Origin: Vigna angularis
Taxonomy: Eukaryota; Streptophyta; Magnoliopsida; Fabales; Fabaceae
DNA length: 64,000 nucleotides
NCBI RefSeq assembly: GCF_016808095.1
Contig: NC_068973.1
Location: 24,904,077 to 24,968,076, forward strand
Reading direction: 5' to 3'
In this document: piece by piece, positions 46,570 to 57,554 of the stretch
Numbering within the stretch: the first letter of the stretch is position 1
Layout of the letters: each line of letters begins with the position of its first letter
Translations under genes and position numbers: made by a program
Notes under the pieces: generated by a model
What the model was told of the DNA's origin: nothing
Databases searched by the model: none
What the model saw: the letters and a program-made list of their open reading frames with translations, nothing else

Positions 46570-47236
46570 CTTCATTATGAAGTAAGTCGATTAAAACTCG
46601 TGGCTTTGCACAAACTTTTTCAAAGTGTGCTGTGAGTATTTTTGGAAAAAAAAATTTTCAAAACTGCACTGAAGTGTTACAAAGTCGACTGTATGCGCAA
46701 GCAACTCGACTTAGTTAGTTATGTTTTGAAATTTTGTTAATGCTTGTGATGTCTAACGGCTATATTTTATATCTTTGACTAAGCATTGATTGTGAGTCAA
46801 CTGTATTAAATGCGAAATCAAAGTGATTAAAGACTACAGGAGAAGGGACATCATGTTGTTGTTCTTTGCTTGTATATGCCTATATTTTGATTAGAGGGTT
46901 AGAGAGGTGATTATATTTTGACGTGGAGGTCGCTATAAAAGCCTTGTTGTAAAAACCTTGATCATTATAGTGCATTTGCTTCCTGGGATTGGAAGGACAT
47001 TGGATGTAGGCAGTTTGGCCGAACCAGTATAAAAACCGTTTGAATTCTCTATCCCTGCACTTTTAATTTTCAAAGTCGACTTTACTTTTCACAGTCAACT
47101 ATTTCCGTTGCACTTAAAAAATTTTATTCCTTACAATTCAAGAAACTTTTGAAAGATCATCCTTGTGTGAAAAAGATTTTTAAAAGACTCTGATTTTTGT
47201 GTTTCACCAATTCACCCCCCCCCCCCCCCTCCTTTA

Positions 47237-47459
47237 ATGGGTAAAGAAAAAACATTATTTTATACCTATTTCGAATTTAACCGGTGTAAAAGTCTTTGTC
47301 ATTTATTACTTGCTATCGTATCACATTTTATACCTGTTTTGAATATAATCGTTATAATAAAATTTGTTTTATTTACAATATTGCCATCACATCACTTTTT
47401 ATATGGGGTGGATTTCAACCGGTATAAAAAATCGCTATAAAAAGTGTATTTTGCACTAG
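47237..47459. mobile_element. CACTA-type transposon end
   Basis: It ends TTTTGCACTAGTG at about 47459. On the - strand this is CACTAGTGCAAAATACAC followed by repeated ACCGGT/TATAAA-type subterminal text. The other end of this element is not visible, so it is a fragment. Confidence 0.5.
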
Positions 47460-47990
47460 TGTTACAAGTTAACTTAAATCAAAGGTGCTACAATTTTCAA
47501 GAATCCTTCAATTAATATCCTATATTGTCTAGCTAATCCATAAAGCTTTGAATTTATGTTGTCATTTTAGGACACTCCCTACTCATCATTGTCTCTAGTT
47601 TGGAAGGATCCACGAAAATTCCTTCATTTGATACCACATGCCCCCAAAAACTTTAGTTCTTCCAACACTCAAATCTTGATAATTTCACATACAATTTTTT
47701 TTTTCTTTTGCATAACTCTCAAGTTTATTTCTGCTATGTTATTCATAAGATCGAGAGTGTATGACAATATCATCTATAAATATTACTATATACTTACCAA
47801 CTAAGAACACAAAATTTATTTCTATAAACAAAACCAAACCAATATCCCTTTTTTTTACCAAAAGTATTGATGCTCCCTAGTGTGAAACACTTGATAAAAA
47901 ATTCTTCTCAAATAAATTCCACTTACTTAAACACAACACACTCGATTTGATAAGGAGAATTTTATTTCTCTATCTTAAGCAAAAAAATAT
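47460..47990 (-). pseudogene. Decayed Ty3 reverse transcriptase fragment
   Basis: On the - strand, with frame breaks: KYIVIFIDDIVIHSRSYE (the RT catalytic FIDD box, about 47790-47735), LYVKLSRFECW, SFWGHVVSNEGIFVDPSKLE, then LYGLARQYRILIEGFLKIVA near 47480. This is the second half of a Ty3 RT. The domain expected next, RNase H then integrase, is present on the same strand at 20998-20285, on the other side of the nested cluster. Confidence 0.75.
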
Positions 47991-48035
47991 ATTTCAAAGA
48001 ATCTATTCTGAAAATAATGTATGTATATATTATAT

Positions 48036-49165
48036 CACTAGTGTAAAAACAGCGTATAACGTCATGCGTTCAACGTCCAACCACTAAATAGCCAACGTTA
48101 AAAATGACCGGTGACATTTTTGTAAATAAATGCAATTGTAGAATGTCGAAGCCCATTTAATTCAACGTTCTATGATGGGAATTATTTAAACCAGCGCGTC
48201 ATTCTCTTTCTTTTTTCTTTTAAACCATCAATAGTACATCGAATTCTGTAGGGGTTCGACGTAATATTTGTTAGTCAAAAGCCAAGGAGTCACCATTTTT
48301 AATTCTTTTTTCTTTTTTCTTTTAAACAACAAATAATACGTCGAATTCTGTAAGAACTTCGACGTATTATTTGTCAGGCAGAAGCCAAAAAGTAACCCCT
48401 TTTTAATTATTTTTTTCTTTTTTCTTTTAAACCACATATGATACGTCGAATTTTGTAGGAGCTTCGACATATTATTTGTCAGCCAAATTGAAAATTCATT
48501 CACACCCTCTTATCTTCTCAAACTTTTCTCGAACGAAGTTTGACGACCATCACAAGTAATCTTTCTTTCTTTTGATACAAATGCATGTTAATTAACTACT
48601 TTATGTATAATTTTCGTTTGTTTTGACCGATTATTTTTGTGTTCTTGTCCTTCATAGGCGTATTCTACTTTCTCTCTCACTGGTGGAAACACTTTATTCT
48701 GACGAACCCCCTTTTGAAGGTGAGTTTCCGTTTTCGTTTTCGTTTTGAAGAACTTATTTGTTGAACTTGTTTGTTGTTATTTTTTGTTCAACTTGTTTGT
48801 TGTTGTTATTTGGTTGAACTCGTTTGTTGTTGTTGTTGTTTGATTGCACTTGTTTGTTGTTTGTTATTGTTGTTTGTTGTTGATACTATACTACACGTTT
48901 ATAGTTCACGCTTTATAAAATACCAAAAATTGAAATTTGTTGTTTTTCTTCTTTTCAGGTCAGGTCTCGTAGAGTTGTAAAAAAGAATTACAATTAATTA
49001 AAAAAAACAAAAAAAAATTATTAACGTCGAATATTAACAAAATACGATGTCAATTTGATTAACATCGAATTTTTTAAATTCGACGTCAATTTAACGTCTT
49101 CCGATATAACGTTAACCTCAAATTTGACATGAAAGGTCAAAAAACAACGACGTTTTATACTAGTG
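48036..49165. mobile_element. Small non-autonomous CACTA-like element
   Basis: Left end CACTAGTGTAAAAACAGC at 48036; right end TTTTATACTAGTG at 49165, which pairs imperfectly with it. Subterminal ACGTCGAA/AACGTC motifs are repeated on both sides, as in CACTA elements. The adjacent 3-bp flanks do not match, so a TSD is not shown. No transposase is present. Confidence 0.55.
48205..48490. repeat. Three ~103-bp tandem units with hairpins
   Basis: The unit start TCGAATTCTGTA recurs at 48239, 48341 and 48446 (periods 102 and 105). Each unit has an inverted repeat; in the middle one AATACGTCGAA pairs perfectly with TTCGACGTATT over a 12-base loop. A T-rich stretch separates the hairpins. Confidence 0.8.
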
Positions 49166-49473
49166 CTTGTATGTATATTAGGGATGACAAAAATACTCGT
49201 GTTCGCAACGACCTATGGATAAAATTTGTTTGACAAAATTAAAGAAAACAATGAGTAAAAGTTATATTATGTTTCCTCATAAAACTCACTACGCATGAGA
49301 AATGTATAGTACAAGAAATTAACTTAAAAATAAAGAATTAATTTAAAACAAAATAAAATAATTAATTAAATAGAGAAGAAATTAAAGATTGGTGTGGTGG
49401 AAATCAGAGGAGCAGATTCAGTTTCATTATCTCATTTCAATCTTGTAGCATTGTCCAAGCACAGATAATAAAA
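49166..49473. other. Upstream region of the acetyltransferase gene
   Basis: AT-rich with no ORF. It marks the transition from repeats to genes and presumably holds the promoter and 5' UTR of the next gene. No motif is strong enough to name. Confidence 0.5.
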
Positions 49474-51230
49474 ATGGCGGCAATGGGAGTTGCAGCACAA
49501 ACGCAGTTACAGTTAGAGAAACGTGTGTTAGAGGGTTTCACTTCGAGATCCATGGAATTGAAATGGGTTAGTCGAAGAAGCAGCAAAAGCTCACAGCTTG
49601 AGAAGACGAAGAAGCAGTTGAGACCGCTTTTCCCAATTTACATTTCCACCGACCCACGCCACGTCGATCCTCTCCGTCTCCGGGACCTCTTCACCGATTG
49701 CAACTACTCCACCCAAAGATTTCCGACCCGACCCGGACCTGATCCCGTGGACATCCACAAGCTCCGCATTGCTCTGTCTCACAGCGCCGTGGTTGTGTCC
49801 GTCTTCTGCAACCTCCGCCACGTAAACGGCGTGGTTCCATATCAAGACAATTTATCGTCTTCTTTAATGGCGGATTTCTTCACGCCGGTTTCTCCTTCAC
49901 GTGATCAATTGGTCGGGTTTGGCCGTGCCGTTTCCGATTATGGCCTCACCGCTTCGATTTACGATGTCGTGGTAATAAAGAAAAAAGAGAAAGTGATTAA
50001 ACGCTTGTTCCTCGTTAGTGAAGTGTATTGGTTAACATGCGTTTATGACCGTGGTTGAGTCTATTGCAGGTTATGCCTTCCTTGCAGAGAATGGGAATTG
50101 GTCGGATGATAGTTAAAAAAATTGCCAGGTATGCAGCACGGCACTTGTTGATGAGACCAGATCCTTCACCATGAAGTTATTGTCATTTTTAAGTGTTGGT
50201 AGCATAGAATTTTCTCTACGTACAGGCTAAGATGCACTTGCTTTGCTTTTGGGAGAAGTTGGTTCTCGCTTAAATATAAACAAACTTAATGCTGTTATCT
50301 GCATTCAATTTTGTCTTGTTCATATAGAAGAGAACAATATTTTCTAAACTGATTGTAATTATATTTGTTTGAATTAGTATCACAGTACTTACATTTGAAA
50401 TAACTTTAGGGAATTTTCGGAATAAGTACATTTAAGGAGGTTGGATTAGTTGAAACTTAAATATAGAGCAACAAATTTGGATGTTTGTCATTCCATGATG
50501 ACTTAATTTAATTTTTGTAGGTTCCACAATCCTATACCATTTTTAATATCTTTTTGCAACTTTTACTTTTATACAGGGACTTTTATATGATCCACATTCT
50601 AATTAATGTTTTATTTGGTTGTTAACAAAAACATATGTTTCTAAGATAGAAAAATAATTTTTTATACTATGATTCAGTATTTTGTTTAAGGTCTTATGAG
50701 ACTTAGTATTAAGTTAATGATCTTGTGTATGACCCTCGAACAGAGATGTCCTTGTATTAAAGCATTGAGAAAATACATAGTATAGGTTAACATTAGATGT
50801 TAGTACAAATTATTAGTTAAAGCTCTGCTAGTGATTGAAAAGAATATAAAAAGAGGGGTGATGGCATAAGTCGTTATCCTTCTCCTTTTTCTTGGTAATA
50901 GACCTGGTAGCATGATGGTCCTCTATTTTTTTTTTTTTGTTCAATGTAGATAGAGACATAAATCATCAAGTGCCTGAAAATGGCTTCCTCCTTTTGCAGA
51001 GTGCTTGCAAATAGAGACATATACGACATAGCAGCCCTATGCTCAGAGAATGAAAGGTTGTTCATTGCTCTTTAGAGTTTCTAATGTTATTCCTCTGTGG
51101 ATAGCACATCACGCTTTCAACTTTTTTCAGGTTATTTTTTAAGGCGTGTGGATTTGGGGACGACATTTTGAACTCCACTACCATGATGTACAGAAGAACT
51201 GTTCCATTAATAACCCAGGAAGGTAAATAA
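49474..51230 (+). CDS. GNAT-family N-acetyltransferase, plastid type
   Basis: Four exons: 49474-49971, 50070-50128, 51000-51056, 51131-51230; all introns GT-AG; 237 aa. It belongs to the GCN5-related N-acetyltransferases, close in my reading to the plant plastid GNAT set (GNAT1/GNAT3-like). Core motifs: YISTDPRHVDPLRLRDLF, LRIALSHSAVVVSVF (beta strands), and YGLTASIYDVVV joining across the first intron to VMPSLQRMGIGRMIVKKI. The Q..G.G there is the acetyl-CoA pyrophosphate loop. The C-terminus, KACGFGDDILNSTTMMYRR, is the usual last strand. The start ATG is in good context (AAAATGGCG). A transit peptide is plausible but not obvious. Substrate cannot be told from sequence. The third exon is only 57 bases, after an 871-base intron. 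Confidence 0.9.
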
Positions 51231-52018
51231 GCAGTTACTTGCACAGGGCGAAAGCTATTGTTGATTCCACCTCTTATTGAGGGACCCAATGGCACTTCAA
51301 AAAATATAGTGTAAAGGGCCAAACTCCATTGTATATAAAACAGGGAGAAAATGAAAGATTGTTGTCTGATTAGTTAGAGAAGAAGCTTGACATTACCATT
51401 CTATTACGTCCTTCATTCTATATGTAAATTCAACTTATAAATCGGTAAAGTTTGTAATTGCAAGAATAGCCCCCCCTATGTTCTCAGTGTAAACGTGGGA
51501 AAAGTTGTGGCTTCTTGGAAAGAACACATTTTTAATTTAGATCTGTATCTTCGCTTCAAACTATTAAAACTTTTCTTTCTCGAACCAAATAAAAAATATT
51601 CTTTGTAAAAGACTAAAATGGTGTGACAAATGAAGAAAATTTGATAACTGATTTGAGAGACTAAATCTATAAAATAAATCCGTAGAGAGCTTTTGTCCAG
51701 GGGTTTGTACTCTATGGCCAATTTCTCTGTCGTGCTAAGACCTTTTCCCTCTGCATAACCCATCTCTGATTGTAGCAGATTCCTATTTGCCTGTATTATA
51801 CTTAGCAAGGGGGAGAACTTGGGAGAACTGTTAGGAACTAGGCATGAGGGTATCCCCAAACAGAGTTTTGGTATAACAAAAATTCAGATATCGAGGTAAG
51901 GCATCATTTGAAATACCGCAAAAGACGTTCACTTCTTTTCCTGCGAAACCCTTATCTAAGGAGGCTTACAGTAGACAACATCGCTTCAACTTCTCGTCCT
52001 TTCATTCCTGGACTTTCC
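51231..52018. other. Intergenic, 3' UTR and 5' UTR
   Basis: Between two genes on the same strand. No coding signal beyond chance frames. The last ~110 bases before the C2 gene ATG are an open frame and likely its 5' UTR. Confidence 0.55.
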
Positions 52019-53231
52019 ATGGGGATAATATGGGTGGAGGTTTGCTTGATATCTGCACATGGACTCCAGCATTCAACCTCACTTTGGAAGCGTCAATGGT
52101 TTGCTGTTGGGTGGATCGATATTAACAGCAAATATTGCACCAAGGTTGTTGATTCAGGGAGTGCAAATCCTGTGTGGAGAACCAAGTTTGCCATTCCAGT
52201 TGAGGACTCGGCACCAAATCTCCTGGATTTGGTACTGAACGTGGAAGTTTACAGTACAGACCCCATATTCTTCACGGAAAAGCTTCATGGCTCAGCAACA
52301 GTTTTTCTCAGAGAGTTTCTTGTCAAGCATGTAAAGAATTCTGAGGTATCCAATCCCAAGCAGCAGGGAGTTGGAAGCTACCAATTACGAAAGAAGAAAT
52401 CTAGCAAACCAAGAGGTTTCATCGATATTTTAATTTGTATTTCTAAGGAAAATAATGAGCCAAATCCCCACTCAGGTGTGTGATCATTTCATATTTGACA
52501 ACCTAAGGTGGTAGCTGTTCTTCTACATTTACCATGTTATTTTGTTTCACATCTTTCCGAAAGCTCTTATTTAAATTTATTTATAATGCGTTGCCTAGTT
52601 TGAGAGGAAGTTATGTTTGGAAAATTCTTGGCATTATCTGGTGCTGTAAATTTGTTCTGTAGGAAACAAGGATGGAATTTTGCTCTTAGATAATGGAGAT
52701 AGTACCCAATTCAACATAGAGGGAGTAGTAAGGCAAGCATACCGTCGGAAACCTCAAGCATCAATCCATCAGCCAGAAGATCATGTACATACAAACGTCC
52801 CAGACTACCATTCAGAACCATTCACCACTACAAACTATTATAATCCATATCTGGGTGAAGCAAGCTACCATGAGATGGGTGAACCAAGCTACCATGAGAC
52901 AGGAGAAACGAGTTACCAAGAGGTGGGTGAACCAAGCTACCATGAGGCAACTGGACCAAGCTATCTGCTGCCTAGAACAATAACTCCTCCTCCACCGCCC
53001 CCACCATCAAATGTTGGTTATATTCCCACCTTTCTCCCAATAAATGATGGCTTGTCTCCAAGCTACACAGACATGTCAACAGCCAGGGCAGTCCTTGGTA
53101 AGAGGGTAAATGCAGGAGGTGCAATGGGGTTAGGTGCTGGAGCACTAGCTGCTGGTGCTGTAATATTTGGTGATGACTTCATGTCAGGATTTGATGTTCC
53201 TTCGGACCTAGAAATGGATCCTCCTTTCTGA
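52019..53231 (+). CDS. C2-domain protein, SRC2-like
   Basis: Two exons, 52019-52475 and 52663-53231; 341 aa. The ATG at 52019 (CCATGGGG) opens directly into the C2 domain (MGIIWVEVCLISAHGLQ), so I prefer it to the upstream in-frame ATG at 51908. The C2 domain (about residues 1-145) has NPVWRTKFAIPV, LDLVLNVEVYS and GSYQLRKKKSSKPRGFIDI. Ca-binding aspartates are few, so calcium dependence is doubtful. Then a low-complexity middle with four 9-residue repeats of GE.SYHE type, a Pro8 stretch and a Gly/Ala-rich hydrophobic segment (GAMGLGAGALAAGAVIF) near the end, as in SRC2 proteins, which are membrane-linked and stress-related. Function here is by family only. Confidence 0.88.
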
Positions 53232-53900
53232 ACAAGATTTGATCAGCTTTAAGTAATTATATTTGGCTGCACATAGCCTTCTGGCAAACCCTTTATGGTC
53301 ATTGTATACGGTCTCCACTTCCACATTCTTACGTGTTCTTCTGTTAGAGAAATGGCGTGTTTCATTTACTATCAAGTTATTTGTTACTTTGTAACTAGCA
53401 ATATTTTCTTTCAGTGACAACTTTTCTTTTAGTATCTTAATATCAAAATAATAGATCAGGATCTGCGCAAGATCCTATTTTATTGCATGTAAAAATAACC
53501 ATTAAATTAAAGAAAAGAGCGCAAATCAATAAATTGTACCGTTAGATCATGAACTGTACTGTCTGAAGTTAGCCACATCCCAAAATCAAATACATAAATT
53601 AAATACCACTTGTTAAATCGTATGTCCTTTTACATCCCCGAGACATTTATGCTAGGGTTGAATAGCCAATAATTTGAACGGAGACACAGATCATTCATTC
53701 TGGCTGGTAAACATAGGGAGGATTTGCACTATAGCAATCTACCAGTAATATAACAACATTGCGTTTGATAAATTTAATGAGTGTGCATCAATATGCCTTC
53801 AGTGAATCTTTGTCAATCTGATCAAACTGCATTTGCACCAGCCTATACAATATCAATCTTCTATGCAGAAAAAAATTGGGATGCTTGAGTAGTAGGAATT
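53232..53900. other. Intergenic between convergent genes
   Basis: 3' ends of the C2 gene (+) and hydrolase gene (-) face each other over about 670 bases. No gene is seen. Confidence 0.6.
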
Positions 53901-56900
53901 TCAAATTGCTTGTTGTAGACATTGTTCGTTTGAATCACTGACTAAATTTCTTAGGAAGTTTTCAACAATTGAAATGAATTCCTCCACTTTTTCTTCATGG
54001 GGAAGATGGCCACATTGCTTAATTAATTTGAATGATGCTCCTGGTATGACTCGTGAAAGTCTCTCAGCATTCCACGAAGGGACTAGTCGGTCAGTATCGC
54101 CAGTTACAATCAGAACTGTTTATTTAAACAACCATCATCAATTGTGCTAAAGATTCAACTAATCTATCAAAAGGGTTCAGATTGCTACTGGAAAGAGTTG
54201 TATCATTTGATATGAACTCAGGAACAAGAACACAGAAATCCAATGAAATAAAAAGTAACTATAAAACAAATCAATAAATCAAAACGTGCTGATTGATTTT
54301 CTCAGTTTATTAAAACATGCATATTGTCATTCTAGGATGTCTTCCATCTCTCATAGTTTACTATCTATTAGTAGTAAAAGCTAGCAAGTGCAGGATAAAA
54401 AAGCAAATGAAAGTGGCTATACGTAGGATTAATGACATTACCAGGACATGATATTTCGTGAAGTCTTTTAGAAAGTGGTGTCTTTGTTTTATATTCCTCA
54501 TCTAGAAGCATTGCTGCAGTGTATTCCACCAATGCCCTATCCCAATCCTTAGTCCTTAAAGGCTGTATTTATTGATAACATCCAGGTGAGAACTAACCAT
54601 TCGAGTAGGACAGAACAAAAAGGACAAAATAGGAAAATAGGAAATCACATGAAATTACCCTTGTATAACCACCAAGTACATGCTCAGAGACCTGCTTTGG
54701 GTCATACCATGCACTTCGAACAGCAGCAGTACCAAACTTATCAATTGCCATTCTTACCTGAGATTCATGTGAAGAAAAGGACCATCAGTCCAACAAGTAC
54801 AACTCATCACAAATTATTGACCATGTCAGTTTAAGAATTGGAGTCTAAACAAATTCAGAAGCCAAAATATGAAAAAGAGTCATAAATCAACAAACAATCT
54901 AACCATATTTTACTTGTGTAGCTTACTATCTGTTCATCAAATTTCCATTTCAACCTATGAATTATTAAAACCAAAATTGGAGAAAAGGAATTGTATGGAA
55001 TAACAACTAATGTTTTTCACTAATTCAGTGTAGTTGCATTTGAGCCAACAATTCCTTGTTAATATTTATTTTCCAAAAATGATTGAACCGAGAAGGTTGA
55101 GATAACACAATTGAATATTGGTACTGCATTACAATGAACAAGTTTATTACCAGCATTATTGCTAGGGAAGAACGAAGGATAGCTGATAAAAATTTCCTAT
55201 ACAACGAGTTGAGGATATCTACTGTCCACTTCATCATTTGTGTTATTGCTTCTGCAATATACTTGGTAATCTTGGACAGCATCTCGTAAAGTCCCAAAAT
55301 TGGATTTTTTCTGATTGAAATGTCTTCTTTCCTTTGGTTATCATTCCTTGATTGATTTTCTTTTACAATTTTTGGTGCAGTAAGTGGAGCAAATATTGCT
55401 GGGGCAACTAGTATCAGAGCAGCAACACGCTCAGGAGCTTCAAAATATGTATTAACTGCTACAAGTGAACCAGCTGAGTGCCTGGCATGTCATTTTGGAG
55501 ACATCTCATCTTCTAGAAAGGATTAATGTGCATAGGCATACGAAAATATATTTCTTTACATTGTTATTAATCCATTGCCAGATATACAGCATTAAAATAT
55601 GCATTCAACGGCCAGATAGGTTAAGATGAAGAACATGAAATACAATATCAGGAGAAATATAAGTAATTTTATTTTTCCTACAGGAGGCATTCTTGTATTA
55701 ATTTCTGAATCCTTACACTATGACTTCATAATGGTGAAAAAGAAAGGTTGACCAATTTAAAATACATGATTTGAAAAACGAAATTAGATTAATGCAGCAA
55801 TTCATAAATGAAAGATAATCAGATGCATATCCATATGCAGGGATGCAACTTATAATCTCCCCTTTATCTGTCATGTTATAAATAGAGTGGAAGTATGCTT
55901 TACTTGCGTTGCTGAAAACTGCTTGATGCCTCAGAAAAACAAAGCCACTAGGTAAAACAGAAGAAAGAATATTCACATACCCCATTAAAATCACCTTCTC
56001 AGCATTTAGCAATTTAATGAAATGCAGGGTAGCAAGCACGGAAAATGCCATTGAGTATGCATTCAGAGGTTTTGTGTCTTCCGTTTCTGAAGAAGGATGC
56101 TTAGACAAATTTACCCTTGATGTCAATCCAAAGGCTGGCCTATCAAAAGCAAGAACTTTTGAACCAGCAACCTCTGCCAAAGGCTTCATAACTGGTTTCC
56201 ATGAAAAAACTGAAGCTCCAAACCCATGTAACAGGATCATTGGATAACCTAGCTTCTTGATTTGATGAGAAACAGTGTGACTCTGGAGCATGCTTTGTGG
56301 TTGGGATTCAGCCTCACATATCTTGTGGTGTATATGCACTCCATTGAACTCACAAAAACAACTGTCTGGATCAGCTAAAAGCTTTGGATCCACTAATTCC
56401 CCCTGATCTATGCCTGCAATCATTTTCTTTTTCTTTTCTGCTCCCACATCCACCAACTGCTCTGCAGATATGGGGTTCAACATTAAGCACACATGTAAGT
56501 AACCTAGCAACAATAACGACTTTTCTCCAATTAAAAAAAACAAAATTCCCAAATGAAAAATTGCATCCATTTTTTCTGTCTCCCTCTCCTAGTATGTCGT
56601 AGTAACCAAACCAGAATGAAACTATAGAAAACGAGAGAACTTATGTAGGTTTTTTCTCCGATAATTCATTGATATTTCCTCCCATCAAATAAAGAGAGAA
56701 AGGGAAGCAATAGCAATTCACGGACTACAAACGAGCATTAACTAACATAAAAGAAAAATGGAAAACAGAAATGAAGACATGGTAAAGTTGAAGATAAACT
56801 ATACCGGAATATTCAGCTCCTGAACCGCTCAGTGATGGAGCTGAAGAAGCAGAAACAACGAATCGTTTGTTCTGAGTAGCATAGTTCGGAGATATTAGAG

Positions 56901-57012
56901 AAGAAGAGTGCTTGTGTGTATATAAAAAGGTAGAACTTTTGCCATGAGATATATAGAGAGTAGGAGAAGGGGTAAGAAAACTCAGTTTCCCACAAAATAG
57001 CATTACCCTCAT
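53901..57012 (-). CDS. Alpha/beta hydrolase, probably plastid
   Basis: Six exons on -: 57012-56805, 56461-55981, 55481-55151, 54757-54659, 54562-54442, 54115-53901; 484 aa, all GT-AG, phases consistent. The N-terminal ~65 residues are Ser/Thr/aromatic-rich with few acids, typical of a chloroplast transit peptide. Hydrolase core: oxyanion-loop LLHGFGASVFSW, then AFDRPAFGLTSR, the nucleophile elbow GHSAGS formed across the exon 2/3 junction, acid in TGDTDRLVP (exon 6) and histidine in CGHLPHEE. So the Ser-Asp-His triad is complete. An amphipathic insert (LGLYEMLSKITKYIAEAI onwards) between exons 3 and 4 forms a cap. The substrate is unknown. It is divergent from the next gene, 542 bases apart. 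Confidence 0.9.
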
Positions 57013-57554
57013 CGTCTCACTCCAATATCTTCAACCTCTGTCAGCTTTTCTTAAAGTTGGATCGAGTTTCAGCTTTATGGTTTTCAAACGGATAGAATAC
57101 AACTACCAGCAGTACTAAAATAAGTAAAGAACAGTGCACTTAAACCACTAAGGTTTTAACCACAAACATTCTTAAATTACAGATATTTTAGGGAAAGTGC
57201 TCGAGATATATGATTTCTTTATCACATCTAATTTAGTTCTTTTTCGGAGTCAATATCATGCACTTATAAATAAATAGATACATGTGATAATGTATCGTCT
57301 TTTATAATAGGAATCCCCTTGTTTTCTGATTTTTGGGATGATTACATCTGTTTCTGAGATGTTGATCTCTGATTAAATTATAGCATGACGTTTAAATAAT
57401 AAAAAGCTACTTTTTTTATTTTTTACTTACTTCAATTATGAAATAGAAGGGAGAGTTTGTAACTGTGTAATTCTCGACCCAATTTTTTTCCTTGTTTAGG
57501 TTAGTAGCTTTTACCTGAAATATTTCTCTGGTAAATCAAAGACAACAGAGAGAA
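57013..57554. promoter_or_regulatory. Divergent intergenic region
   Basis: 542 bases separate the start codons of the hydrolase (-) and oxidoreductase (+) genes, so both promoters must lie here. It is AT-rich. I see no shared motif strong enough to name. Confidence 0.45.

Larger units (their letters stand above)
31090..47214. mobile_element. Split solo LTR (Copia-like) hosting the nested gag-only element
   Basis: The left part, 31090-31396, starts TGTTGAGATTG and includes TTTTTGATGATGACAACAC. The right part, about 46575-47214, follows the duplicated CTTCA. No internal region of its own is present, so it is probably a solo LTR of roughly 950 bp. GTCGAC-type palindromes recur in the right part (for example about 46683 and 47072, with variants near 46594, 46708 and 47094). 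Its end is uncertain and a 15-base C run follows at 47215-47229. Confidence 0.5.

Noticed and set aside
48228..48503. - strand frame with repeated LLQNSTYH and RKKKK
   Set aside because: Just the ~103-bp tandem repeat read as protein.
51908..52018. Upstream ATG for the C2 protein
   Set aside because: Adds 37 basic residues before the C2 domain; relatives start directly at the domain. Kept as likely 5' UTR.
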